A stretch of DNA of 64,000 nucleotides, from assembly GCA_963082715.1 (NCBI GenBank), contig OY720465.1, positions 35,383,888 to 35,447,887 of the forward strand. The letters are read 5' to 3'. Position numbers and translations under genes: made by a program. This document shows positions 43,023 to 55,203 of the stretch, piece by piece; the stretch's first letter is position 1, and every line of letters starts with the position of its first letter. Source of the DNA: Harpalus rubripes (lineage: Eukaryota; Arthropoda; Insecta; Coleoptera; Carabidae). The notes beneath the pieces were generated by a model that had not been told where the DNA came from, made no database searches, and worked only from the letters and a program-made list of their open reading frames with translations.

Positions 43023-43681
43023 ATTGTCTTTGTATTTTAAATTTGACCAAAACTTCTTCGTCACCATCATCTTCAGCATCTCCTAGTACTTCCATAGACC
43101 CAACAGCCCGTTCGCATTTCGGCAGCACGTCTCACGGAGGTTCCTACGGGGGATCCCACGGTAAAAAATACTTAGAAGATCCCACACTACGCTCCGGCTA
43201 TGGAGGTGGTGGTTCCAGTCATTCCGGGGGTTCCAGCGGACCCTACGGCATAGACCCTGCCGTGGCTTCCACCTACGGAGGAGGAGGCAGTGGTGGTAGC
43301 CACTCTGGAGGCTCCAGCGGCCCTTACGGCGCGGAACCCTCCATGAGAAGTTCTGGATACGGTGGAGGCCATGGGGGTTCAGGTCATTCGGGAGGTACTT
43401 ATGGGGCGGAACCCCAAATGAGGAGTTCGGGATATGGGGGTGGGGGTTCCCATGGAGGTTCTGGAGGAGGCTATGGAGGAGGTGGATACGGAGTGGAACA
43501 AGGACGAAGCGCTTATGGAGGTGGTCATGGACATGGGGGTTCCGGACATGGGTCTGGAGGACAGTATGGAGTGGAGCAAATTGTAGCTCTGCCAGCCAAT
43601 GGATTAACACAAGCTGAAGCCGAGACGGCGAAGGCTTTTATCGATGGTCAAAAGGGCATGCAACTTAATTTGCAAAATTAA
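42809..43681 (+). CDS. Chimeric open frame: transposase remnant fused to duplicated exon 3
   Basis: An uninterrupted 290-codon frame. Residues 1 to about 47 are in the true transposase frame (HHANDDIMFWPDLTSCHHAR ... FVPKLVNPP); residues about 48-73 are transposase DNA read out of frame after a one-base shift; from about 74 on (LTKTSSSPSSS) it is the Gly-rich exon of the structural gene, complete to its stop. There is no signal peptide and no evident promoter, so expression is doubtful. Without the transposase part, 43023-43681 is best read as an exon pseudogene. It may still be coincidental, because a Gly-rich exon is naturally open. Confidence 0.5.
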   Translation: MLQFLNTHHANDDIMFWPDLTSCHHARITRDWYNENNVDFVPKLVNPPSNSTNRRILVNIDQKSVQQGIESYCLCILNLTKTSSSPSSSASPSTSIDPTARSHFGSTSHGGSYGGSHGKKYLEDPTLRSGYGGGGSSHSGGSSGPYGIDPAVASTYGGGGSGGSHSGGSSGPYGAEPSMRSSGYGGGHGGSGHSGGTYGAEPQMRSSGYGGGGSHGGSGGGYGGGGYGVEQGRSAYGGGHGHGGSGHGSGGQYGVEQIVALPANGLTQAEAETAKAFIDGQKGMQLNLQN

Positions 43682-43865
43682 CTGATTTATACGAATTGTA
43701 TTTTGTATTTTTGTACAATGAATAATATAGAAATAATAGATTATAATTTGAATTTTTGTTACTAACTCATTACATCCTTCACCCCGCCCTGATTTAAATA
43801 CGACGTATTTCTAATTTTCAGTATACCTACAGTCAATATTTTCTTCTACAAAATTTTATCTTTAT
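43023..43865 (+). pseudogene. Duplicated exon 3 and 3' flank of the structural gene
   Basis: It is near-identical to 39511-40342 from TTTGTATTTTA onward. The splice acceptor TTTTAG|ATTCG has become TTTTAAATTTG, and the polyadenylation signal CAATAAAAT has become CTACAAAAT. The reading frame is intact, with few substitutions (for example GGGGGGG to GGGGSGG; tail GMHVNLQTN to GMQLNLQN). Loss of the acceptor means the main gene cannot splice to it normally. Confidence 0.85.
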
Positions 43866-43866
43866 A

Positions 43867-44110
43867 TAGGTGTTTCAGATTACCCGTGCCAGGCTTTTTT
43901 TCAAAACTATGACGTCCTAGAGGATAAATACTAAAACAACATAACGTATGGTCCTAAAGTTTTGAGAATTTTTTTTATATATTTTGTATTATACCAAATT
44001 GTCGGGAAATAAAATATCACAATTAACTTGTTTTCATTTTGACAGTTTGTCATATAAGCTAGATATTCGAAAAAAATTTACAATCTTGTTGGGCGAATGT
44101 CTAATGCCAG
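43867..44110 (+). mobile_element. Second left-end copy of the Tc1-like transposon
   Basis: It matches 41968-42212 (TAGGTGTTTCAGATTACCCG ... ATCTTGTTGGGCGAATG) and then stops matching. Its place directly after the duplicated exon shows that the duplicated unit included the transposon end. Confidence 0.88.
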
Positions 44111-44689
44111 GTTTTATAAACATCGAATAAACAGCAGAGTTATTACTTTGAAAGTAAATTTAATCGACGAATAAATAAAAATGTCTGTTTTATAAAACAA
44201 GTAAAATAACTACTTGCAGAATAAATATTTTATCCTAGTGATTTACAGACAGAGACATGACATCTGTCATTATTTTGTGATTTTTGCATATAAATAATTT
44301 AATATTTTCTATAATTATATACATTTAATATTGTTTTTCACTATATTAAGAACCTATAGGCCAGAGTGGTAATAATTTTTTTTTATGAATTTGCAACTAC
44401 AATTTTAACTGGGGTCAAGGAAAAGAGCCTCCATGAAGAGTTAGTACACTTAGGCTACGGTTTCTATATATAAAAAGTTATCAGTATCTAAAAATTTTCT
44501 CAAAACTTTAGGCCCGTACGTTAATCCTAACTGAAGAATTTAATGGTAGTAGTCACGATTTCCGGAATTTTCCGGAAGTGGGCGTAACCACACTCATGTT
44601 CAGAAATTTAAATGGGTTGCTAAGTCATGTGTGGTATCGCTGCATGTATATTATAAAAACTTTTGTTGGATACATTTTTACCTTCCGTC
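44111..44689. other. Intergenic stretch, nothing recognised
   Basis: AT-rich, without supported genes or recognisable repeats apart from a diverged piece near 44460-44600. Confidence 0.4.
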
Positions 44690-46597
<1,908 letters not shown>

Positions 46598-46599
46598 AT

Positions 46600-48285
46600 T
46601 TTTTATATTAGGTATTATTTATGATCGGAAAGAGAATAAAAAATGCAATCCAAATTTATAAAAAAATAGTATACGTTGTATTTAAATTTACAAAATTGAT
46701 ATTACTTCCGGTTATACCGGAAGTTCCACAATTACAATTTTAACCCAATTCAATCGCAAATATTGCACTGATTAAATCATGCCCTATAAACAATAGATGT
46801 ATCTGCAGTAATAAGCGAGAGAAAGGGTGTATTCATTTTTCCAAACACACTGTATATTTATAAAAATTGTCGTACCCCCGTACAATTTTTAAACGCAAAT
46901 ATCTCGAGAAAGAAAGAAGATATCGACCTGCGGTTTTAAAATCTTAAATCTACACCCTTCAAACTACTGAAACGCAAATTTTCAGATTTTTTTATTTTTT
47001 AAAAATTTTGACCCTTTTTTAAACCACACCATCCTCATACCCAAAAATGGGTGTGCGGTACACCTTCAACGACCTCACCAGTAAATTCCTCGTACCAAAA
47101 ACCATAAGTATACCAATTTTCATCAAAATATTCCAACGGATACATTTATTATTAAACATTCTTTAAAATCGTCAAAAACTGAAAAAATCGCAAGGGGTAC
47201 ACCTTAGATTTTTTGCGATTTTTGGCCATTTTCAGACTTTTCCTTCTGGAGATTGTAATATTTGTTCAAAAATTATGAAAATTGGTATGCTTATGTAATT
47301 TTGCTCGTAGAATCTAATGGTGATATTGCCAGCAATGTATGAGTGACCATTTTTGGGATATGGCCCAAAAATGGGCATTTTTGAGCAAAATTTTGAGGGC
47401 GAATATCACGGAAACGAAAAGAGATATCGACCTGCGGTTTCAAAATTTGGAATGTACATGTTGAGGAGAATAAATACGTATCAAAATCTCAATTATTTTT
47501 TTTGAGTCGAAATTTAATAATGTTGGTGTTTTTTTTAGATTCGTACATATAAGTATACATGATTTTGTTTAATAATCTGTAAGATCTTACCCTAAAGAAG
47601 ATATGGGAATACGTTCTGAAATTTACCCACATTTAAATTTTGTAAGTTTGTAAAATGTACTCACTTTGCGATCCTATTGCCCATGGTTACTTCTTCTTCT
47701 TCTTCTTGTTCTTCAGATATTGTGGGTGATAGATAGAATGATGTCATTCTTAATCACTAATTCCATGTTTTATGCACTGATAATTTTGAAGATCTTGTAT
47801 CAAATAGTGAGATGTCAAATGTATGTCACTGACAATTTTGAAAACAATCTAATGAATAATCAATAATCATAAAGGTCACTAGATATCAATGTTCATTTAA
47901 TACCCATTGTTGGGTGTACTAATATTTGACACGCATTTTGGATCATTTTCAACAGATTTGCCGGCCCAAAAATTACTTGAACCATAATTGCATCCTAAAA
48001 TATGGCGGCGTATCAATGTAATTATTTTATGACCGTATTTTACGCTATTTATAAAGAAATTTATATTTTTTAAAGAGTAGTTGCTGGTATTCTTTGTAAA
48101 ATAATAAATCTTTAAAAGAAATGTTGTAATCAAAGTTTCCTTTCAGCCCATATAACACAATAGCTTGTACCACGATTACGGTTTTAACTAAAATGCTGCT
48201 TTAAGAAATGTCAAATTCAAATTACAAACTTGAGCGATGATCGACTCTAAAAAAAAATATATTTTATATTTTTCAATCTGTTTTA
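46600..48285. other. Intergenic stretch, nothing recognised
   Basis: Contains an ACTTCCGG box near 46706, a short (TTC)n run at about 47692-47712 and otherwise unassigned sequence. No gene supported. Confidence 0.4.
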
Positions 48286-49114
48286 CATGTATTTATTTAT
48301 GATTTCATCCTGTACGTGTCGATCAATTGTTTGTACGATTGTTGAGAAGTCACTTGACAAGAAGAATAAGGTGTTTTGTGGCTTTCTTGATTTAAAAAAG
48401 GCGTATGATAGTGTTCTCCGAGATAATTTGTGGAATGTACTCAGGGAGTACGGCGTGAATGGAAACTAGCTGGGAGCGATTCGAGCATTGTATGAGGGTA
48501 GTGAGGCTGCTGTAAGAATAGATGGTAGGTTGAGTGATTTGTTTCGTATAAATGTTGGTGTGAAACAGGGCTGTGGTATGTCTCCGAAGTTGTTTAACTT
48601 GCATATGGATGTGTTGTTACGGAGAGCATTAAGTGAAATGGATGGTGTACATATTGGTGAAAGTAATGTACCTGCGTTAGCGTATGCGGATGATGTAGTT
48701 GTTTTAGGTGAAAATGAAGAGCAACTCAGAAGAATGATAGAGAGAATACATGTAGTTGAAAGAAGTATGAATCTGGAGATAAAATGTTGATAAATCCAAG
48801 GTGTTAGTATTTGAAAGGACTAAATTGGTGAGTGTGTACAATGTGTTGGTGAATGACTTTGTATATTTGGGTAGCATGATGTCAAGGGATGGTCGAATTG
48901 ATAGAAAAATTGAAAGGAGAGTGAGTGCGAGGTGTAAGGTAATTGGTGCTCTGGGTACGTTTGCTCGAAACGTAAACGTATCTAGAGAAGCTCGGTTAAG
49001 TGTATATAATGGAGTGCTAGTGCCTGCTTTGATGTATGGAAGCGAATGTTGAGGATTGACGGAAAAGCATAAAAAGAGAGTGCCTGCAGTGGAAATGAGA
49101 TATTTACGTGGTGT
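48286..49114 (+). pseudogene. Non-LTR retrotransposon reverse transcriptase fragment
   Basis: Three consecutive frames give reverse-transcriptase motifs in order: FCGFLDLKKAYDSV, LYEGSEAAVRIDGRLS, INVGVKQGCGMSPKLFNL (finger/palm), AYADDVVVLGENEEQLRRM with the catalytic ADD box, then SKVLVFER (frame changed near 48787), NDFVYLGSMMSRDGRIDRKI and SVYNGVLVPALMYGSEC. A TAG at 48467, a frameshift near 48787 and a TGA near 49050 break it. Both ends are truncated; the 3' side abuts the hAT remnant at 49115. Confidence 0.85.
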
Positions 49115-50073
49115 ATGTGGAGAGCGAGATTGCAGTTTAAAATTCGAGGCAAGATTGATATAACAACTGCGAGAAGCGAAAAATCTCGCGAGAGTCTCGC
49201 AATAAAAAGTATTTGTAACTTTATAGCTTCGACTCATAAATTCAATGAAAAATGCACCGTACAAGGAGCGAAGCCAACGCTAATTCGTGCATAATATACG
49301 TAAATGTGAAAATTACATGAATTCACTATATTATTGAGTCTATCTAGAGTCAATTGGTATCGGTCCCAGCGCGAGGAAATTCAAAATAAAGACAAAATCT
49401 GTTTTGCATTCAATAGAACTAGTTTTTTTTCCAATATTTCAGTCCCTAATACACCCCAGTTAAAACCAAAATTAACATTTTCTTGCCGACCCTGAAAAGT
49501 AAATGATGCTATATTAAGCGTCGATGGGAGACAAAACGGAGAGAAGCTGAGTGATTGGTTGCCGGCGGGTTACCAATGTAGCGGTTTACAAAGTTACAAA
49601 AAAGAATGGCTTAATGTTTTAATTCGTTTTATCGATGACAGAATGTAGTAACAGATGTTCGTATTGAAATAGTTCAGAGATCACAATTTGGTGATAAACT
49701 GAATATTTTAGAGGTAAATTAAATTGTTTACCAATTTATCACATTTTCTGGTGACCGTTAATGAATAAACATTATGTTCGTATTGAAATAATTTGGTGAG
49801 CAGAATTTAGTGTTTCGTCTCTTTATTATATTTATACTTATATGACTACAAATACACGGAAGACGCTGCGATTGGTGCGTGTCTCTTGCAGTTAAACTGT
49901 ACCGTAAATACGTAGTGCGCAAGCGCTTATTTTTATTGCGAGACTTACGAGATTCTCGTACGAGAACGAGACGAGACTCAAAAAAATGTGCGAGAACGAG
50001 ATCATAGATCCGAAAACGAGACGAGATCGATAATTTATATTTCTCGTCTCGTCTCGCTTCGCGTGCATCACTA
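49115..50073. mobile_element. hAT element of the GAGACGAGA family, left end missing
   Basis: It matches 29055-30026 (GAGAGCGAGATTGCA ... CGCGTGCATCACTA). The right terminus is intact and the left terminus is absent. Confidence 0.85.
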
Positions 50074-50084
50074 TCAAAAATATA

Positions 50085-51391
50085 CGGTGTCATGAACTTC
50101 TTCTCACTAAATTGCATTATATAGGTTTTAATAATAACAGCATTGAATTCATACGAAGTTACCTAACTAATCGCTCTCAAGTAGTTAATATAAATGATAC
50201 TAACTCCAGTCATTGTTCTATTTCTAAAGGTGTACCTCAAGGCTCTATTTTAGGGCCGCTTCTATTTTCAATATACGTATTTGATATGAATAAAAGTATA
50301 AGCTTTTGTAACATTCATATGTACGCTGATGATACGCAATTGTACATATCATTTGACCCAAGTAAGTCTAAAACTGCCGTTGACAACATGAATGCAGGCT
50401 TAGGGGCATTAGCTCAATTTTGCAAAAATCATTGTTTACACTTAAATGAATCTAAGTCTACGGTTATGTTGTTGGGTAATGAGATTAAAAGAAAAAAGTT
50501 GCTATTGAATAATGCCATTTCCATTAAAATTAATGAGGCCTATATTAACATTTCAAATTCCGCAAGAAATCTAGGACTACTTATAGATCATAAGCTCAGG
50601 TTTACTGATTATGTAACCTTGTTGATTAAAAAAGCTTATCTTGCCTTAAAGAATCTCTTTATGCACAGGTTCATCCTGTCAAAACACAACCGTATGATTC
50701 TATCCAGTAGTCTTGTATTATCTATATTTAATTATTGTGACACAGTTTATGGACCACACATTACTCTTTTTGATGCCAACAGAATACAAAAAGTGCAGAA
50801 CTGCTGTGTTAGATTCGTTAATGGCTTGCAAAGACATGAACACGTTTCGCCTTATTTAAAAGAGCTCAATTGGTTGGATATGAAACAGACTAGATGTTTG
50901 CATTATAGCTTCTTTGGCACATCGTGTAATTCAGAATAAATCTCCCTCGTATCTTTATAACAAATTAACTATGCGTACTAATTATCATAGCCGTAATTTA
51001 AGGAATAATCTGAAATATCACATCCCTAAGTTTCATTCCGCATTGTTTAAACGCACATTTTCTTATACTATTCCTACGACTCTCAATAAGATTTCACCCA
51101 CAATTATTTCTCTCAAGCCTGCTACTTTTGTTAAGAATGTAAAAAAATTGTTACTACAGAATGACATGTCACTCCTTTGAAGTCCTTGTACTCATTACCA
51201 CAATATTATATCTTATTTATAATTGATTGCTTATTTAAATTCTTGTTTCTGATTCACTCTTATTATCTGTTCACTTCGCTATATTTGCTAATTTTATGTT
51301 CATGTTATTATAATTATTATGTAAGGTTAATATGGAAGAACAGCTATTGCTGATTATTCGCCAATAAAGGTATTTATTATTATTATTATAA
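50085..51391 (+). pseudogene. Non-LTR retrotransposon (CR1/L2/Jockey-like) 3' part
   Basis: The main frame 50112-50939 holds RT motifs: SIEFIRSYLTNRSQ, KGVPQGSILGPLLFSIYV, MYADDTQLYISFD with catalytic YADD, LHLNESKSTVMLLGN, RNLGLLIDHKLRF, and a C-terminal region with FNYCDTVYG and IQKVQNCCVRF. A one-base change near 50915 moves the end to the next frame (AHRVIQNKSPSYLYNKL ... VKKLLLQNDMSLL, stop 51180). The 3' UTR ends in a (TTA)n tail (51377-51390), typical of CR1/L2-like LINEs. 5'-truncated; catalytic residues are present but the first RT blocks are missing, so it is inactive. Confidence 0.85.
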
Positions 51392-51466
51392 CTGAAGTCG
51401 AGACTAGACTGCGGTCCGTTTGTCGCTTTTCGGGCAACAGGCATAGCGTTTATCATTTCACATATA

Positions 51467-52762
51467 CAGGGTGGGGCAGAAAAACCTATCCGATTTCAAA
51501 TCCCTTTTTCCCAGAAGAGGGAGCAGGTAGAGTAGTGGGGTAAAAACCGTTAGAAAGCCGGTTTTATGCCATTTGTCAGTAGTCAACATACCTTGGTCTG
51601 GTGAACATCGTGCTTTTGTTATTGAGCGGTTTATCGAATGCGGCGGTTCGATAATTGCTACACAACGTGCTTTTCGAATTCATTTCGGACTCGGGCGTCA
51701 TGATCCTGTTCCACATCACGCTACGATTAAAGTGTGGGTGTCAAATTTTAGACAGACGAGTTCAGCATTGAAAAAGAAGTCGCCTGGACGTCCCAGGACA
51801 GCAACAGGACCTGAAAACGTGGCCAATGTGAGAGCCGCGATTGAACGTTCCCCGCGTCGTTCGGCGCGAAAACATTCGCTCGCTTTGGCGATTTCCAACC
51901 GCAGTATTCGGCGCATTTTGCACCGGGACCTCAAAATGCATCCCTACAAAATGGTTGTTGCACAGGAATTAAGTGAAAGGGATTTTGAAACCCGTACGAA
52001 CCTGTGTCGCGATCTCCGAGAACTCCCAAACGACGATGTTGTGCTCTTCACGGACGAAGCCCATTTTCACCTTTGTGGTGCCGTTAACAGGCAGAATTTT
52101 CGATATTGGAGTGACGAAAATCCTCGAGAAATCCATCAGGAACCCCTCCATAGCCCAAAAGTGACTGTGTGGTGTGCTCTTTCCCGCCTAGGCGTCTGGG
52201 GGCCTTACTTTTTTGAAGAAAATGGGCAAACCGTAACGGTCAACAGCGAGCGCTATTGTTTCATGCTGGAAAATTTTCTTAGACCCAAAATGGAAGAAAA
52301 TGGCGTGGAAAATGTGTGGTTTCAACAGGATGGTGCAACCGCCCACACATCGCGACGATCAATGGACATTCTCAGGGAACTGTTTCCCGGTCGCCTCATT
52401 TCCCTGAGAGGTGATCTTGGCTGGCCGCCGCGCTCACCGGATCTCACTCCATGTGACTTCTTCCTTTGGGGTTACCTCAAATCGAAGGTTTACCAGCATC
52501 GACCAAGGACCCTTCTTGCTTTACGAAGGGAAATTGCTCGGGCAATTGAAGAAATTCCTGTGGAAATGACGGTGAAAGTCATGGAAAGCTACCGCGAGCG
52601 CCTAAATCAGTGTATCCGCTCCCAAGGACGACATTTGAGTGATGTGCTTTTCAAAACTTAAATTTAAAAATGGCATATGTTAATAAAAAAAATTTTTGAC
52701 AAGTTGAGTGGTTTTAATTTTATAACGTTTTGAAATCGGATAGGTTTTTCTGCCCCACCCTG
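51467..52762 (+). mobile_element. Complete mariner element, DD41D (rosa-like) family
   Basis: 1,296 bp between TA dinucleotides (51465-51466 and 52763-52764). The ends CAGGGTGGGGCAGAAAAACC and the exact inverse continue to 34 bp without a mismatch. It encloses one intact transposase gene. Size, TA target and structure are those of an autonomous Tc1/mariner transposon. Confidence 0.95.
51573..52661 (+). CDS. Mariner transposase, DD41D type, intact
   Basis: 362 residues, an expected length for a mariner transposase. The N-terminal half has two helix-turn-helix regions (GEHRAFVIERFIECGGSIIA, then SRRSARKHSLALAISNRSI-like helices) separated by a basic SPGRPRTA hinge. The catalytic domain has LFTDEAHFHL (first Asp, about residue 165), VWFQQDGATAHTS (second Asp, about 251) and SPDLTPCDFFLWGYLK (third Asp). 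Counting residues between the second and third catalytic Asp gives 41, the DD41D spacing known for the rosa family. It cuts and pastes the element at TA sites in the nucleus. No stop or frameshift is seen, so it could be active or only recently silenced. Confidence 0.93.
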   Translation: MSVVNIPWSGEHRAFVIERFIECGGSIIATQRAFRIHFGLGRHDPVPHHATIKVWVSNFRQTSSALKKKSPGRPRTATGPENVANVRAAIERSPRRSARKHSLALAISNRSIRRILHRDLKMHPYKMVVAQELSERDFETRTNLCRDLRELPNDDVVLFTDEAHFHLCGAVNRQNFRYWSDENPREIHQEPLHSPKVTVWCALSRLGVWGPYFFEENGQTVTVNSERYCFMLENFLRPKMEENGVENVWFQQDGATAHTSRRSMDILRELFPGRLISLRGDLGWPPRSPDLTPCDFFLWGYLKSKVYQHRPRTLLALRREIARAIEEIPVEMTVKVMESYRERLNQCIRSQGRHLSDVLFKT

Positions 52763-52878
52763 TAAATAACTAAGAGAATGATTCATGTTGCAAACCAAGT
52801 ATTTCTCCTATCCTTTTCTATTTGATACTGTTATCAACGATTTCAGGAACTACAATTAATATCAGGAACTTATGCGTC

Positions 52879-52914
52879 TATAAAAGCTCCTACACTATTC
52901 CTTCCTCCACAGTC
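52879..52914 (+). promoter_or_regulatory. Core promoter of the small peptide gene
   Basis: TATAAAAG at 52879-52886 and an initiator-like ACAGTC at 52909-52914, 30 bases apart. The leader to the ATG at 53000 is about 90 bases. Confidence 0.65.
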
Positions 52915-52999
52915 TAAATCTTAAATTTACATCAAAAATACTTACAACAAAAATACTCTTTAATTCTCTGTCTTCTATCACAGGGGTTAATACCTTACC

Positions 53000-53221
53000 A
53001 TGTCAAAAACAAGTATAATTTTTGTCCTGGTATTTGTAAGTGTGTTAGCTAGCTTAGTAATGGTAGAAGGAAGACCTAGATCTATGTATGGAGAATCGAA
53101 TCCGAAGCCGCATAGAGGCATTAAAGATTTATGGGAGGATTGGACATCAGGTATTCGACCTTGTCCTAATGGGTACTTGAGAGACTCTAGCGGCACCTGC
53201 AGAGAGATCTTCGATTTTTGA
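53000..53221 (+). CDS. Small secreted peptide with CPxGxxRxxxxGxC tail
   Basis: 73 residues. Residues 1-24 are a strong signal peptide (MSKTSIIFVLVFVSVLASLV then MVEG), leaving a mature peptide of about 49 residues that begins RPRSMYGESNPKPHRG, is mildly acidic/aromatic in the middle (LWEDWTSG) and ends CPNGYLRDSSGTCREIFDF. The two Cys would make a single disulphide loop. The gene at 63118 has the same C-terminal pattern. TGA is followed after two bases by a donor (AAG|GTACAT at 53225), so the 3' UTR is probably spliced; a matching acceptor may be 56160-56161. The function is unknown; it is consistent with a secreted signalling, defence or structural peptide. The short length argues for caution, but the promoter, signal peptide and shared motif support it. 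Confidence 0.7.
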   Translation: MSKTSIIFVLVFVSVLASLVMVEGRPRSMYGESNPKPHRGIKDLWEDWTSGIRPCPNGYLRDSSGTCREIFDF

Positions 53222-53360
53222 AAGGTACATTACTTTATATTTATAAAAAAATTTGGTGTGGCCAACACAAAACCTCCCGCCATTAACAGCCCGAGTCACA
53301 AAAAAGATTAAGTTTTTTGAATTACCGAATTTTACTCTAATTTTGACAGTTTATTTCTTA

Positions 53361-53534
53361 AAATATAGTCTAATCTAAGTAACAACCTTTTTATAAACCC
53401 CTCAACAGGATTAAATCCCAATTACAGAGTGGGTTCACATTCACACACATCCATGCCTTAGTGGGATTCGAACCCAGAGCTCCGAGGGCACTCATGACAT
53501 GAGGCGTTGCTCTAACCATTGCGCCACCGGAGCT
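53361..53534 (-). repeat. tRNA-derived SINE-like unit (family T), copy 3
   Basis: On the minus strand, A-box region TGGCGCAATGGTTAGAGC and B-box GGTTCGAATCC, same tail as copies 1 and 4. Confidence 0.85.
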
Positions 53535-54117
53535 ATAATAAAATGAAGATTAAATTTTAAATATCGGGATAGTATAGAATTCACTAATCCAAAAATGAGG
53601 ATTAGCTTAAACATTTTTGAGAATAGTTATTTTTTATTAATCTAAATACATACCTACATATTTACTTATGCTAGAAACTGTATTGAATTCCATTTCTATT
53701 GTTCTATTTACTTTTTCCTTTTTAAAACGTTACTAATATTATTTTGAAATGATTAGTTCTTTGATAGTGACATTTATCTGTCAGTTAGATACATTTGAAT
53801 TACTGCGTTTTGTTTGTTTCAAACGTAGGCTCTGGGATTTAAATTATAGATAATTTTATAAATTTATCCATAAAATATATAGAAAAAGTATTCATGCAAA
53901 TCTATAGAAAATTTAATAATCTTTAATTTTTATAATAACATTAATCTCGAAAAAATAATATTTAAAGGTATTTTTCGAAGAAAAACTATTTTGAGCTTCT
54001 AGTAAAGTGCCATTTCCGGTTACCCGATTTTCACCTAAATCTAATGGGCTCTTTTCAATACAGAAAAAGTTCGAAATACAAGATTTCAAAATTTTCTGAA
54101 TAAAATAAAATATATAA

Positions 54118-54265
54118 ATATATCATCACGGCATATTACCAATTACCCATTGCTGGGTATGCCAATCTGCTTTGTACGCAGATATCGGTAATGATGATGA
54201 CATATTTGTACCGTGCGGGTGTATACTAGGCGTCACCTCACGGGCACTCATTGCTGGCGTGGAGA
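54118..54265 (-). repeat. tRNA-derived SINE (family S), head-truncated, inverted
   Basis: Inverse of the body and 3' end (TATCATCACGGCATATTAC ... GAGTGC-like head side). It splits the sequence AAAATTTTCTGAATGATAGT of the type 2 element. Confidence 0.85.
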
Positions 54266-54785
54266 AAATTTCTGAATGATAGTATTTGAGTTAGAGTGGA
54301 GGATCCACACACACATAAACACAGACATCGTCGTGAAAATGTTAAAATTGGATTCTCGGGACCTTAAAACATGGTCATTTACCAAAATCTCGATATGCGA
54401 TTTTTAGCACAATCCCTATACCTCCCTTACCAAGGGATGCGGGGGGTAAAAATAGGCGATAGTTTGTCACATGTTAAACTGTATGTACTCTCACGTCATA
54501 TTCTGTTTTAGATCACGCGACTTTTTCAAAATATTATACAAATTTCAATAATTAATTGTAAAATATCTAATTTGGGGCTCTTTAAGGAAAAATATCTTTT
54601 AAAATTTAGTACTTTGAAGAAGTCATATGAAAATTCTTGCAACAAAAATAAAGAAAATTTATTCGAAAATTCACCGTTACAAATTAAAATCTATTATTTA
54701 TTAACACCCTGTATAACTATAAACATGTACAGTACGATAATAAAACATGCTCTTAAAATATGTGTAAAATAAAGAAGTAAATTAA

Positions 54786-55021
54786 TGGATCTGGTCGCGA
54801 ATCTGGGGAACCGGGTTCGATCCCGACCAACGCCAAATATTTCGAATTTTAAATGGCACTAAATTGACCCCTGTTGTGCACTCTCCACGCCAGCAATGAG
54901 TGGCCGTGCGGTGACGCCTGGTAACCGCCCGCACGGTACAAATATGTCACCATTACCGATATCTGCGTACAAAGCAGATTGGCACACCCAGCAATGGGTA
55001 ATATGCCGTGATGATATATTT
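54786..55021 (+). repeat. tRNA-derived SINE (family S), nearly full
   Basis: It starts within the head (TGGTCGCGAATCTGGGGAAC), B-box GGGTTCGATCCC, full body and 3' end GGTAATATGCCGTGATGATA. Confidence 0.88.
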
Positions 55022-55203
55022 ATTTAAATTAATGTTAATTTATTTGTTTCGTAATATATTTTCTGATGTTTTTAATAAGAAATTTATTCGAAGCAAATAT
55101 TTACTGTCTCAATAAGGAAAATGCTATTTTCATTTCTTAGAATTATCATATAATTTGTTTTCTCTAAACACATGATTAAAAATCAATATTTAATTTAAAA
55201 AAA

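Larger units (their letters stand above)
53252..54446 (+). mobile_element. CTGATG-related composite element (type 2)
   Basis: The start TTGGTGTGGCCAACACAAAA, then ACCTCCCGCC, and the end CCTCCCTTACCAAGG ... GGGGGGT then AAAAAT mark its limits. It contains a family T tRNA-like unit (53361-53534), a TTTCCGGTTACCCGATTT box and a family S SINE (54118-54265). A related inverted copy is at 61842-62790. It lies in the presumed 3' UTR intron of the small peptide gene. Confidence 0.7.
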
